Below are positions 1-8,882 of a stretch of DNA of 64,000 bases, piece by piece. The notes beneath the pieces were generated by a model. It was not told the origin of the DNA. It worked only from the letters and a program-made list of their open reading frames with translations, and searched no databases. Source of the stretch: Bradyrhizobium sp. BRP22 (GTDB lineage Bacteria > Pseudomonadota > Alphaproteobacteria > Rhizobiales > Xanthobacteraceae); assembly GCF_020194175.1 (NCBI RefSeq), contig NZ_JADYVX010000006.1:186001-250000 (forward strand), in the 5' to 3' direction. The position numbers and the translations under genes were made by a program. Every line of letters begins with the position of its first letter. The stretch's first letter is position 1.

Positions 1-728
1 TCTGTCATCCGGTAGTTGAAGCCGACAAAAACGTAGTTCTCAAAAATGACCTGCGGCGAGCGGTGCCGAACCGTGTCCGGCACGTTCATGCCGTGCTGGC
101 GCCACAGCCGTAGGTTGCGATCAATTTCTGCATCGGACGTTGTTAGCATGCCACCTTCGCCGGTCGTGATAACTTTGCGAGGGTGGAAAGAAAAGCAGGC
201 GATAGATCCACGTGGTTTGCCGACCAACTCCCAGTCACCATCCACATTGATCTGGCTACCGATCGCGCAAGCGGCGTCTTCGATAAGGGCGATTCCATGA
301 CGGTTCGCTACCGCCATAAGCGATTTCAAATCGCAAGGCATTCCCATTTGATGGACGGCAAGGATTGCTCGAGTGCGCTCAGTTACCGCTTCGGCAACGC
401 GCTCCGGATTAATGTTGTACGTCGCCGGATCGACGTCGACGAAGATCGGCGTCGCTCCACAATACCGGATGCTATTGGCAGTGGCGATAAAGGAGTGACT
501 CGACGTGATGACTTCATCGCCCGGTCCGACGCCGTTCGCGAGCAGGGCGAGATGAAGCGCCGTCGTGCAATTTGATACGGCGCACGCGTGGCGTGCGCCC
601 GTCAGCAAGGCGAACTCGCGTTCGAAGGCGCTTACCTGCGGACCTTGGGACAGCCAGCCCGATAGAACGGCTGCGCGCGCGGCGTCTGCTTCTGTCGTAT
701 CCAGAAACGGCTTGGCAATCGGGATCAT
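1..728 (-). CDS. DegT/DnrJ/EryC1/StrS aminotransferase (3' end outside window)
   Basis: PLP-dependent sugar aminotransferase that would add an amino group to a nucleotide-activated keto-sugar for surface polysaccharide synthesis. The reverse strand reads from ATG at 728 (MIPIAKPFLD) without a stop to the window edge, so only about 242 residues are visible. Family marks are GDEVITSSHSFIATANSI, the PLP-binding stretch IEDAACAIG, and FSFHPRKVITTGEGGM, where the Lys after HPR is the expected Schiff-base residue. It ends near GFNYRMTD, which normally lies just past mid-protein. It is distinct from the second DegT protein at 4294-5403 (FYPGKNLGAYGEGG), so the cluster may make more than one amino sugar. 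The exact sugar cannot be read from sequence. Confidence 0.9.
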   Translation of the reverse strand, partial: MIPIAKPFLDTTEADAARAAVLSGWLSQGPQVSAFEREFALLTGARHACAVSNCTTALHLALLANGVGPGDEVITSSHSFIATANSIRYCGATPIFVDVDPATYNINPERVAEAVTERTRAILAVHQMGMPCDLKSLMAVANRHGIALIEDAACAIGSQINVDGDWELVGKPRGSIACFSFHPRKVITTGEGGMLTTSDAEIDRNLRLWRQHGMNVPDTVRHRSPQVIFENYVFVGFNYRMT

Positions 729-878
729 GAAGCGAGCGCTCCCTCTGCTCCAACGTTCGCTTCTCGCGCAATCTCAATCATCCGCATTCTCGTCGGTACC
801 TCGTTCCTCAGCCCATCCCATTGGCCAGCCATCGATCCGTTCCGGTTTGAATGTTCGATCTGCCTTTTGAGATTGCAA

Positions 879-1739
879 CTAGCGACCTTTGAACAGCCGC
901 GGAATTTGCCACACAATCGGCGGCGTAAATGGTTTCATCCTGTCTTTGAGCGAGCGCCGCCTAACCTCGTTGGGACGCATCCTCCAGATAGTTGTGTGAT
1001 CTTCCGATCGCTCCTCATCCGGACGGCCGTTCGTATAATAATACAACGCAATTGATCTACGGTATTTTCCTTTCGGGCAGGTCAGCGGATCAGGGTGACC
1101 GTGGAAGGACGTGCTGGTCGTCGAAAACACAACCATCCTATTCGCAATTGGAAGGTACGATTTGTACTTGACCTTGACCTCCTTATCCCACAGTTCGAAC
1201 GCGCCTCCCCACTCCTCCTTCCAGTCGAAATTGAGGTAAACCAACACATTCAGTCGTCGGTCAAGCCGAAGCTTGCGGTGCATGTTGAAATCAACGTGCA
1301 TCGCCAAACGGCCGCCCCGCGGAATCATGTGCAAACCACCGCCCGTTAGGTAAGGGTCCGGTATCAGACCGTCGATGCCCGACAGTTGCTCGAGAAAACT
1401 GACAAATGGCCGGGAATTCAACGCGCTGATAAAGTTCTGAATGACAGCTGGAAAGTCTTCATGGCTGTCAAGCGAGAGCTTCTGCTCCTCGTACGAACCT
1501 GCATCGAGAAACGTCCGGTTCCAGACCGCATCGTATTCGCCGGGATAGTGGGCCACGATGTCCCGAATGATGCGCTCATCAAAAAAGTCATCGATCCCGA
1601 TGTGTGGGTATGGTTCATTGTTGGCGTATCGTCGCCTCCATTCCGCAACATCTTTTTTCATCTTGTCCAGCGGAAGAAGCGACTTGATGCCGAGACGTTC
1701 GCTATCCCGGGCGGGAAACAACTGTAGCGCTTCTCTCAT
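879..1739 (-). CDS. 2-oxoglutarate/Fe(II)-dependent oxygenase (prolyl-4-hydroxylase-like)
   Basis: Predicted non-heme iron dioxygenase of 286 aa in the P4H-type 2OG-Fe(II) superfamily. The expected iron facial triad is visible: H148 and D150 in LAMHVDFN and H213 in SFHGHPDPL. Arg228 in YRRSIALYYYT is placed to bind the 2-oxoglutarate carboxylate. The N-terminal 120 residues have no recognised motif. It lies between a sugar aminotransferase and a split glycosyltransferase on the same strand, so the substrate may be a sugar, lipid carrier or exported protein; this is inference from context. The ATG start at 1739 is the first in frame after the upstream intergenic gap. Confidence 0.82.
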   Translation of the reverse strand: MREALQLFPARDSERLGIKSLLPLDKMKKDVAEWRRRYANNEPYPHIGIDDFFDERIIRDIVAHYPGEYDAVWNRTFLDAGSYEEQKLSLDSHEDFPAVIQNFISALNSRPFVSFLEQLSGIDGLIPDPYLTGGGLHMIPRGGRLAMHVDFNMHRKLRLDRRLNVLVYLNFDWKEEWGGAFELWDKEVKVKYKSYLPIANRMVVFSTTSTSFHGHPDPLTCPKGKYRRSIALYYYTNGRPDEERSEDHTTIWRMRPNEVRRRSLKDRMKPFTPPIVWQIPRLFKGR

Positions 1740-1875
1740 TTTCTACTCCCTTGGGCGAGTTCCGTTGCCGACGCGTGGCCTCATGTACGCCAGGTGCGAA
1801 GGTCAGGCGAGGCCATTTGGAAACAGCGAATCCCGATATCGGCATTTCCTGCCGTTCCACGTTGCCAGCCTCCAT

Positions 1876-2388
1876 CTAACACGAAGCGTCCCCGTTCTCG
1901 AAACGAACGTGTCCGGTCTCGATGAACGTCCGAATCGTCGAGATAAGATGTGGCGATGTTTGCGGACTGAACCGCGCGGTATTGTCGAAGACCTGGAGTT
2001 GATCCAGCTTCTTGACCAGTTCCTGTTCGCTGAAAGCAACGGCAATGCGGCCCTGCTCAGCGAACCGTTTTGCCGTTGCGAGCTGATGGTCGTTGCGGTG
2101 CTCGCCCAGGCTCGCCCGGCGAGGCATGACGATGATCCGCTTGCCAAGCTCGAGAGCAGTGATAATCGAGCCCATGCCCGCATGGGAAATCACGAGGCTG
2201 GCCGCTTGGACATGTTTCCGGAACTCGGTCGGGTCGACAAACCGCTCGGCGCGGATGTGTTGAGACTGGTAGTCTGATGGACCGGTCTGTGCGAAAATAT
2301 CAGCTCTTCCGTTTGCGCCAGCCCACTCGTCAACCGTGCGGATCAAGCGGTCAAACTTCCCCTGCGTTCCGACTGTCGCGAAAATCAC
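1876..2388 (-). CDS. Alg13-like catalytic subunit of split glycosyltransferase (PssE type)
   Basis: Glycosyltransferase family 28 C-terminal domain protein of 170 aa, the usual length for Alg13/PssE proteins. MIFATVGTQGKFDRLIRTVDEW is the family N-terminus, and the donor-site signature SHAGMGSIITALELGKR followed by HRNDHQ sits mid-protein. In known pairs this small soluble subunit binds the UDP-sugar and is recruited to the membrane by the Alg14-like partner. Its start overlaps the end of that partner by 4 bp (ATGA), which implies translational coupling and a 1:1 complex. It probably adds the second sugar of the repeat unit onto a lipid-linked monosaccharide. Confidence 0.88.
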   Translation of the reverse strand: MIFATVGTQGKFDRLIRTVDEWAGANGRADIFAQTGPSDYQSQHIRAERFVDPTEFRKHVQAASLVISHAGMGSIITALELGKRIIVMPRRASLGEHRNDHQLATAKRFAEQGRIAVAFSEQELVKKLDQLQVFDNTARFSPQTSPHLISTIRTFIETGHVRFENGDASC

Positions 2389-2900
2389 AGCACCGAACCT
2401 ATGTAGTGGGGTCCATCAGGTCGCGCTAAGTGAGGCCATTGGGTCAACCAGAGGTCTGCGCAATGGCCAATTCGGTCGCCCGACATCGAAAGCTGCTCGA
2501 CGTTGGCGATGCTGTCGAGCCAGATGGTGCGTGCACCGATTATTCGCCCGAACCGCAATGCTAGATATCCTGGCGCAGCTCCTGTCGAGAGCACGATATC
2601 CGGCTTCTCGTTCCAGATGATCCACGCGAGCCGCCAAGCCGACTTCAACAGCGCTAACTTGGTCCAGCGATTGGCATCGTTCACCACATAGAACTTGTGC
2701 TCCGACACTTGCGCGCGATACGATTCATGAACCGTGACGAAGATGACTTCGCAATCTTCGAAGGCGCGTTTGATACGCAACAACTGCACCCAGTGCCCGC
2801 CCCCCGAAGAGACCGCCAGCAATTTCCGGCGAACGCCAGGTGAGCGCGGAGTGCTGCTATTGGACAACGTCTTGCGATGAACGACCGGGTCCCGAAGCAT
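2385..2900 (-). CDS. Alg14-like membrane-anchor subunit of split glycosyltransferase (PssD type)
   Basis: Partner of the Alg13-like protein encoded just downstream. LLAVSSGGGHWVQLLRI near residues 30-45 is the Alg14 glycine-rich loop, and KPDIVLSTGAAPGYLALRF matches the Alg14 core. A hydrophobic stretch (KSAWRLAWIIW) may help anchor it. A longer reading frame begins with TTG at 2933, but ATG at 2900 has a clear AGGAG 9 bases upstream, so 2900 is preferred (171 aa). The stop overlaps the next start by 4 bp. Together the pair should form one glycosyltransferase of the polysaccharide assembly line. Confidence 0.87.
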   Translation of the reverse strand: MLRDPVVHRKTLSNSSTPRSPGVRRKLLAVSSGGGHWVQLLRIKRAFEDCEVIFVTVHESYRAQVSEHKFYVVNDANRWTKLALLKSAWRLAWIIWNEKPDIVLSTGAAPGYLALRFGRIIGARTIWLDSIANVEQLSMSGDRIGHCADLWLTQWPHLARPDGPHYIGSVL

Positions 2901-2984
2901 CGGCGGGTCTCCTAAAGCGCTACAAACTCGCAATCACTTGCTGCAACCTGGATCGGGTACAACTCCCGCACCGCTGCATTGAAC

Positions 2985-3080
2985 TTACGCAATTTACAGT
3001 CTCGATTATTTAAAATCAACATATTCAATATTAAAAATAGATATTTATTAGTTCAGTTTAAATATGAGCGATTTAAAAAG
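2985..3080. promoter_or_regulatory. AT-rich promoter-proximal tract upstream of the split glycosyltransferase genes
   Basis: The 325 bp between the epimerase stop and the Alg14-like start contain an AT-rich block with repeated TTTAAA/ATTTAT/TTTAAT words in an otherwise GC-rich genome. Its position fits a promoter region for the leftward glycosyltransferase/oxygenase/aminotransferase genes. AT-rich DNA with TpA steps is the known target type of H-NS-like and MucR/Ros proteins. Two H-NS-like genes lie in this window; the link is inference. Confidence 0.45.
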
Positions 3081-3225
3081 TTCGTCGATTATCTCGCGCC
3101 GGCACGATGGTATGACGCGCGCATCGAGATCATGCTCGGGGGTGGCGTCTGCCGGCCTTGCGACTCCGGACGCAACGGCACGGCCGCATCCGTCCCTTCA
3201 TCGGCAAGCGGCAGTGCGATCGGCA

Positions 3226-4230
3226 TCACGAATCCACCGCTTCCTTCTGACGGACCGTGAGCGATCCGCGCTCCTCTCGCCACCACGTTACAAGATCTGC
3301 CAATCCCTGTTCGAGTGGCACGTTCGCGCGAAACCCGAGCAGGCGCACTGCCTTTTCGGTCGAGGCCAGACGGCGCGGCACCGGATTCACCGAGCGCTCC
3401 GGCGCGAATTCAGGTGTCAGGTCGCGATGCCCCATCACGGAGGCAAGAGCGGTGGCGAGCTGTAAGAGGCTGGTTTCGGTACCGCTCGCAACATTGAACA
3501 CCTGGTCCGTCGCCTTCGACTTCGCTCCCAGGATGTTGGCGCGGGCGACATCTCGAACGTGGACGAAATCCATCGTTTGCTGGCCATCGCCGAAGATGAT
3601 CGGCGGCAGACCGACTTCCAGCCGCTCCATCCAGCGGATCAGCACCTCCGTGTAGCGACCATGGATATCCATGCGGTCGCCGTAGACGTTGAAGTAGCGG
3701 AAGGCGACGTAGTCGAGCCTATGCATGTCATTGAAGGTGCGTAGCAACCCTTCGTTGAAGGCCTTCGCCGCCCCATAAAGGGTACGGTTGTCGTAAGGAT
3801 TCTGTCGTTCCGTCGTGGGAAACTCCTCAGCCATGCCGTACACTGATGCGGAGGATGCGGCGATGAACTTCTCGACATCGTGCTTGACGCACAGGTCGAG
3901 CAGATCGAACGTCGCGTCGACCATGACTTCCATAGCCAGGCGCGGCTCGGCGGCGCAGTGGGTGATGCGGAGTGCCGCTTGATGAAAGACGATGTCGGCC
4001 GCCTGCACCAGCGCTGCCATGAGCTTGCCGTCACGGATGTCGCCGTGGACGAGGCGCACTGGACCACGCGAGGCGGCGTGCTGAAGATTTTCTGGCCGTC
4101 CTCTCACCATGTTATCAAGCGCAACGATTTCGAGGCATCCTTCGTCGCACAGCAGGTCAATGATGTGCGAGCCGATAAAACCGGCCCCACCCGTGACCAG
4201 AATCCGTTTCCCCTTCAGATCAGCCAACAT
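3226..4230 (-). CDS. NAD-dependent epimerase/dehydratase (extended SDR)
   Basis: Nucleotide-sugar epimerase or dehydratase of 334 aa, the normal length for extended SDRs. The NAD-binding Rossmann motif GGAGFIGSH is at residues 14-22, the Ser of AASSASVYG is the catalytic serine, and YGAAK supplies the Tyr/Lys pair. RYFNVYG and DFVHVRDVA are typical of UDP-glucose/UDP-GlcNAc 4-epimerase relatives. The start is ATG at 4230 with GGAG just upstream. It sits 63 bp downstream of the DegT aminotransferase on the same strand and probably supplies a nucleotide sugar for the same polysaccharide. The exact stereochemical step cannot be assigned. Confidence 0.88.
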   Translation of the reverse strand: MLADLKGKRILVTGGAGFIGSHIIDLLCDEGCLEIVALDNMVRGRPENLQHAASRGPVRLVHGDIRDGKLMAALVQAADIVFHQAALRITHCAAEPRLAMEVMVDATFDLLDLCVKHDVEKFIAASSASVYGMAEEFPTTERQNPYDNRTLYGAAKAFNEGLLRTFNDMHRLDYVAFRYFNVYGDRMDIHGRYTEVLIRWMERLEVGLPPIIFGDGQQTMDFVHVRDVARANILGAKSKATDQVFNVASGTETSLLQLATALASVMGHRDLTPEFAPERSVNPVPRRLASTEKAVRLLGFRANVPLEQGLADLVTWWREERGSLTVRQKEAVDS

Positions 4231-4293
4231 GCTCTCCTGTTTGTTGGGCTCGGCAAGCCGACATGCAAGACGTTCTGCTTCGACCGAGATGCC

Positions 4294-5403
4294 TTAAGCG
4301 GCCTCGACGAGTTCGGCCTTTTGCAGCTGAGCAACGACGTCCGAGATCTGGCCAGGCTGCAATTCCGGATAAATCGGAAGCGATAGAAATTCATTCGCTA
4401 ATCGTTCCGTCACGGGAAAGCCGCCCTCGCGATAGCCAAGATTCGCGTAGGCCTTCTGCAGATGAACAGGAACGGGGTAGTGAATGCCGACGCCAATCCC
4501 CCCATCGTGCAGAACCTTCAGCGAGGTGTCGCGGCGAGGAAGTCTGACCGCGTAGACGTGGTAGACATGCCGGCTGTGAATCGGTGGTTGCGGCCCCTCG
4601 AACGGAAATTCCGCGAGCAGTCGATCATATTGCGTGGCCACCGCGCGGCGCGCCTCTGTCCAGGACTCAAGGTGGTCCATCTTGACGTTCAGGACCGCGC
4701 CCTGAATACCGTCCATGCGGAAGTTGTAGCCCGGAACAACGTGATTGTATTTGGATTCCTGCCCCCAATCGCGGAGCAGCGAGATTCGTCGGGCGAGGTC
4801 CGGGTTGTTGGTGACCACGGCCCCGCCCTCGCCATACGCGCCCAGATTCTTACCGGGATAGAAGCTGAAGCAGCCGAGGTCTCCAATCGAGCCGGCACGC
4901 CGACCCTTATATTCGGCTCCATGCGCCTGAGCGGCGTCCTCAATGACGACAAGTCCGTGGCGGCGCGCGATTTCCACAATCGGATCCATGTCGGCCATCA
5001 GTCCGTGCAAGTGCACCGGAAGAATTGCCTTCGTTCGCGGCGTGATGGCGGCTTCGATCAAGGCCGGGTCCATCGTCCACGTGACCGGATCGACATCGAC
5101 GAAGACCGGCTTGGCTCCGCTGTACAGAATCGCTGCGGTCGTGGCGACGAACGTCATCGACACCGTGATCACTTCATCGCCCGGTCCGATGTCAGCCGCG
5201 AGTAACGCAAGGTGTAAGGCCGAAGTCCCGCTGTTGACCGCACGACAGTGATCGACCCTGCAATAGGCCGCAAAGCGATCCTCGAAGGTCGTGACCTCCG
5301 GCCCCAGCACAAACTGGGCACTCTCGATGACACGGGCGACCGCGGCATCGACTTGTGGTTTGATCGCGCGATATTGGGCTTTCAGATCCAGAAAAGGTAC
5401 CAA
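4294..5403 (-). CDS. DegT/DnrJ/EryC1/StrS aminotransferase (WbpE-like)
   Basis: PLP-dependent nucleotide-sugar aminotransferase, 369 aa and full length. Visible marks are NSGTSALHLAL, GDEVITVSMTF, VIEDAAQAHGA and the Schiff-base Lys in FYPGKNLGAYGEGG, then YNFRMDGIQGAVL. This subgroup resembles WbpE/WlbC enzymes that form 3-amino groups on UDP-GlcNAcA-derived keto-sugars. That reading is supported by the acetyltransferase at 5538-6041 and the Gfo/Idh/MocA oxidoreductase at 7627-8688, the other two activities of such a pathway. The start is TTG at 5403, seven bases after an AGAGGA ribosome-binding site. An AT-rich upstream region suggests its own promoter. Confidence 0.9.
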   Translation of the reverse strand: MVPFLDLKAQYRAIKPQVDAAVARVIESAQFVLGPEVTTFEDRFAAYCRVDHCRAVNSGTSALHLALLAADIGPGDEVITVSMTFVATTAAILYSGAKPVFVDVDPVTWTMDPALIEAAITPRTKAILPVHLHGLMADMDPIVEIARRHGLVVIEDAAQAHGAEYKGRRAGSIGDLGCFSFYPGKNLGAYGEGGAVVTNNPDLARRISLLRDWGQESKYNHVVPGYNFRMDGIQGAVLNVKMDHLESWTEARRAVATQYDRLLAEFPFEGPQPPIHSRHVYHVYAVRLPRRDTSLKVLHDGGIGVGIHYPVPVHLQKAYANLGYREGGFPVTERLANEFLSLPIYPELQPGQISDVVAQLQKAELVEAA

Positions 5404-5435
5404 GACGCTGTCCTCTTAGGGTCGGGCCGACCCGC

Positions 5436-5537
5436 AAATCGATTTAAATTATTTATTCACCAGCACATTAAATCATATAATAAGCGCGATTAGAATAGTC
5501 GTCCGCAATGTTTATTTGCATTTAATGCGACGATTGA
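5436..5537. promoter_or_regulatory. AT-rich tract upstream of the DegT aminotransferase
   Basis: About 100 bp rich in ATTTAAATTATTTA-, TTAAAT- and TTTAAT-like words lie between the acetyltransferase stop and the TTG start of the aminotransferase. This is the only sizeable gap between those two leftward genes, so it probably holds a promoter. It has the same character as the tracts near 3.0, 13.2, 13.4, 17.4, 20.2, 22.7, 24.2 and 36.0 kb. Confidence 0.4.
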
Positions 5538-6041
5538 TTAACGGCCGGGAGCGCTGGTCACCTTGTGACGGGTTTCGTTGGACGAGATGGGTCGCGCCGG
5601 CACTCCGGCAACGATAACCCGCGCCGGAACGTCCCTCGTCACCACCGCGCCAGCACCGACGATAGCCCCGGCGCCGATCGTGACGCCGCAGAGAATAGTG
5701 GCGTTGGAACCGATGGATGCTCCTCTGCCGATGCGGGTAGGCTCCACTTTCCAATCCGCGGGCCCTTGCGGCTTGCCGTCCGCCGTTGTCGCTCTCGGAT
5801 ATTTGTCGTTGGTGAACATCACCCCATGGCCGATGAAGACCTCGTCCTCGATGGTCACGCCCTCACAGATGAAGGTGTGCGAGGAAATCTTGCAGCGCGC
5901 TCCGACGTTCGCGCCCACCTGGATCTCGACAAAAGTTCCGATCCGCGTCTCGTCCCCGACCGAGCAGCCATAGAGATTCACGAGATCCGGATGGAATATT
6001 CGGACGTCTCGGCCGAGTTGCACGTCCTTGGCGATGGGCAT
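5538..6041 (-). CDS. Hexapeptide-repeat N-acetyltransferase (WbpD/WlbB-like)
   Basis: Left-handed beta-helix acyltransferase of 167 aa. Imperfect [LIV]-G-x-x-x-x hexapeptides run through most of the chain (IGTFVEI, VGANVGA, IEDEVFIGHGV, IGRGASIGSNATIL, IGAGAIVGAGAVV) and end in the typical VPARVIVAGVPAR cap. GHGVMFTNDKYPRA is characteristic of WbpD-type enzymes that acetylate the 3-amino group of UDP-2-acetamido-3-amino-glucuronate, matching the nearby WbpE-like aminotransferase. GTG at 6044 and ATG at 6041 are adjacent candidate starts; ATG has GGAG eight bases upstream and is chosen. Cytoplasmic, acetyl-CoA dependent. Confidence 0.88.
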   Translation of the reverse strand: MPIAKDVQLGRDVRIFHPDLVNLYGCSVGDETRIGTFVEIQVGANVGARCKISSHTFICEGVTIEDEVFIGHGVMFTNDKYPRATTADGKPQGPADWKVEPTRIGRGASIGSNATILCGVTIGAGAIVGAGAVVTRDVPARVIVAGVPARPISSNETRHKVTSAPGR

Positions 6042-6072
6042 CACATCTTCTCCTGAGCATCAAAAAGCATCA

Positions 6073-7575
6073 TCAACAAGCGTCGCGATCCGATCGGACG
6101 GCAGGAACGACAAGAGGGCCTTTCAAGCGCCATACGCTAAGTAGCGCCTTGTCGGCCGCCGTCCTTACGAGCGGCAACAACGGATGTTGCACAACAATCA
6201 GTGCAGCAAGCCATGCTCCGGCCGCTGTCGCAAAGGCAGCAAAAATACCGGCCACAGACCCGACAACACCGTAATCGATAAGCGGCGCCCAGATCGCCGC
6301 CGAAGCCCCGCTGCAGAGCGCCACAAGGCCGCTCTTCCATGTTGCGCGGCCAATATCGATCGGTCGCAGATCGAGATGCCGGCCGACGAAATAGATCGCC
6401 ACAGCGGCTTGGAACGGCAACGTTACCAACGTCGACGCTGCTACCGCTTCAACACCGAAGAACGACGCGCCGCATATGAGCAGCAACGACGGTGGCAGTG
6501 AAATCAGTGATGAAATAAGCGCGTCGCGTACGCTGCCCGCGGCGACAAGGACGGGATATGTAAGACAGGCCGCAAACAGCGAAAGGTAGGCAAAGCACAG
6601 CACGCGGACCAGCGGAACCACCTCAAGCCAGGACTGACCAAGCCAAACCGAGATGATCGGTTTCGCCATCACCCCCATCAAAATCAGAGACGGCCATTGC
6701 AGGACCGCGAGCAGCGAAATCGCGTGGAGATAAATGCGCCTGAGATCGCCTCCAGCGTTTGTCTGCGCGCAGATGGCAGGCATGATCACGGGACTAATGA
6801 CCTGAATGACCAGCTTGTCGAAGACTTGAGTGACGGTAGTCGCCCTGCTGTACAAACCTGCTGCAGCGAAGTCCAGTACGCGTGCCAGGAATACTTGAGG
6901 CGCAGAATTGTAGACCAGGTTGATCAAGACGACACCGCTCGAGTAGAGACCGAACCGGACCACATCCAGATAGCCCGCCAACGATGGAATGAAGATTCGC
7001 ACGTCATCGCGTCTTGCGATCAAATACGTTGTCTGCACGACACTTCCGACGATCATGCCCCAGATCGGAGCAAGGTAACTGTATCCCATCGCTGCAAGCG
7101 CCACCGACGCGACAACGGTCGCAAAATTTCCGACCAGGTTGCTGCCGGCAATCTCGCCGAATTGCATATTTCGGCGAAGCAACGCGACGATCGTCATCAA
7201 GAATGGCGTGATCGCGAAATTCAGTGCCGCGACGGAGAGTCCGGCTCTTAGGGTATCCTCGCCGAACAACGTCGCCAGTGCGCCACCCAGCAAGTAGAGG
7301 GATGCACCGATCGCAACCGAGAGGCCGAAGGTGATCGTAAACGCGGTTCGAATGTTTTCTTCCGATAGCGACGCCTTCTGAATGATATAATTGGCTCCGC
7401 CGAACTCCTGAGACGAGCCGGCAACTACCGCGGTGATAGCGCCGACGACGGCGTAGATCCCGAACTCCTTAGGAGTTAACAACCTGGACAGAACCGCGGT
7501 CGAGACGAGGAATAGCAACAAGCTCGCATAACGCTCAACCGCGGAAAACAGGATAGAACGTTGGACTGTGCTCAT
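6073..7575 (-). CDS. Polysaccharide flippase (Wzx / PST family, MATE-like fold)
   Basis: Integral membrane transporter of 500 aa with about 12-14 hydrophobic segments along the whole chain (for example YASLLLFLVSTAVLSRLL and FGIYAVVGAITAVVAG at the start). LLTPKEFGIYAVVGA is the usual N-terminal signature of the polysaccharide transport family. It would flip the undecaprenyl-linked repeat unit to the periplasm for polymerisation. It lies between the acetyltransferase and oxidoreductase genes in the same orientation with short gaps, so it is probably in the same operon. ATG at 7575 gives the expected family length. Confidence 0.9.
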   Translation of the reverse strand: MSTVQRSILFSAVERYASLLLFLVSTAVLSRLLTPKEFGIYAVVGAITAVVAGSSQEFGGANYIIQKASLSEENIRTAFTITFGLSVAIGASLYLLGGALATLFGEDTLRAGLSVAALNFAITPFLMTIVALLRRNMQFGEIAGSNLVGNFATVVASVALAAMGYSYLAPIWGMIVGSVVQTTYLIARRDDVRIFIPSLAGYLDVVRFGLYSSGVVLINLVYNSAPQVFLARVLDFAAAGLYSRATTVTQVFDKLVIQVISPVIMPAICAQTNAGGDLRRIYLHAISLLAVLQWPSLILMGVMAKPIISVWLGQSWLEVVPLVRVLCFAYLSLFAACLTYPVLVAAGSVRDALISSLISLPPSLLLICGASFFGVEAVAASTLVTLPFQAAVAIYFVGRHLDLRPIDIGRATWKSGLVALCSGASAAIWAPLIDYGVVGSVAGIFAAFATAAGAWLAALIVVQHPLLPLVRTAADKALLSVWRLKGPLVVPAVRSDRDAC

Positions 7576-7626
7576 CGCGAACCAATCGACGGCTTATGGC
7601 CAGCCTGTTTCACTTTCCGGACGCCA

Positions 7627-8688
7627 TCAAGCCGTCGCCCTGACGTTCTCTCTGATCAGGCTCCGCCGCTGCAGCATGATAGGCCTGCCCTGCTCGGCGA
7701 TCGAACGCGACGCGGCCTCCAGCACCTCGATCACACGCAGCCCGGAAAAGCCGTCAGAGATCGGCCGGTTGCCGGTACGCACGCAATCGATGAAGTGTTC
7801 TACTTCGGCTTGCAGTGCCTCCTTGGTGGAAATATTCGGTGCCCACATATCTCCGGCTCGGTAGCCGATTCGGAACTGGTGAGTCTTCTCAGCCGATTCG
7901 TTCAAAGTGATGCCCTTATCGTAGACCTTGATCTTCTCGGTCGGCTCGAGATCGTCATATACGATCATCTTCTTGCTGCCGCCGACAAAGGTTTGACGCA
8001 CCTTGATGGGAGATAGCCAGTTGACGCTGACGTGGGCCACGCACTTGCTATCGAAGAACAGCGTGATATGGGCCATGTTCTCCGGCGTGCCGGCCACGTG
8101 GCAAGACCCCGTCGCCGAGACAGCCACAGGGTCTTCGTTCAGAATATGTTGAATAATCGAAACATCATGGACTGCAAGGTCCCAAATGACGTTCACATCG
8201 CTCTGAAACAGTCCGAGGCTGGAACGCGTGCTGTCGTAATAGTAGATCTCACCGAGTTCATCCTTCGTGACCAGTTCACGGATCTTCTGGACCGCCGGCG
8301 TATAGAGGAAAGTGTGGTCAACCATCAGCGTCAACCCTCGCCGATCTGCCTCCTCGATCAGTCGACGCACCAGATCGGCGCTTGGCGCCAACGGCTTCTC
8401 TACCAGGACGTGCTTGCCGGCCTTGAGAGCTGCAAGCGCCAGCTCGTAATGCGTTCGGACCGGCGTGGCGATCGCAATTGCATCGATGCTCGAATCATTG
8501 AGCAGGTCCTCGTAGCGATTGGTGGTGCTCACCCCCGGGTAGAGGCGCCCGCTCGTGGCAAGCTTCGCCGGGTCAAGATCGGCGACGCCGACCAGCCGTG
8601 CGGATGGATTACTGACGAAGTTGCGGACGAGGTTCGGTCCCCAATAACCGTATCCTACAACGCCCAAACCAACGCGACTATCTTGCAT
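7627..8688 (-). CDS. Gfo/Idh/MocA-family sugar oxidoreductase
   Basis: NAD(P)-dependent sugar oxidoreductase of 353 aa. The dinucleotide site is GVVGYGYWGPNLVRNF at the N-terminus, and the family signature EKPL follows GKHVLV near residue 100. The C-terminal dimerisation/substrate domain contains VIWDLAVHDVSII. Beside WbpE- and WbpD-like genes it is a good candidate for oxidising C3 of a UDP-HexNAc(A) sugar before transamination, although its N-terminus differs from Pseudomonas WbpB, so the assignment rests on context. The frame is open to 8745, but ATG at 8688 follows a GAGGA box and gives the normal start (MQDSRVGLGVVG). Confidence 0.86.
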   Translation of the reverse strand: MQDSRVGLGVVGYGYWGPNLVRNFVSNPSARLVGVADLDPAKLATSGRLYPGVSTTNRYEDLLNDSSIDAIAIATPVRTHYELALAALKAGKHVLVEKPLAPSADLVRRLIEEADRRGLTLMVDHTFLYTPAVQKIRELVTKDELGEIYYYDSTRSSLGLFQSDVNVIWDLAVHDVSIIQHILNEDPVAVSATGSCHVAGTPENMAHITLFFDSKCVAHVSVNWLSPIKVRQTFVGGSKKMIVYDDLEPTEKIKVYDKGITLNESAEKTHQFRIGYRAGDMWAPNISTKEALQAEVEHFIDCVRTGNRPISDGFSGLRVIEVLEAASRSIAEQGRPIMLQRRSLIRENVRATA

Positions 8689-8882
8689 GAAATATCCTCG
8701 ATTACTGAGATAAGCGAATAGTGACTGTATTCCCGCCGCCGGCACCGCCGTAAAATTCTCGATGCGGAGTCCGCCAACGCCAAGTCTGTGACGGCCGGTT
8801 TGCGACGACAGGCATCACCAGCCGGCAGCTGCCATTGAATTCCAACCTCATGAAATGACCGATGCGCGATTTGTTCCTGCAA

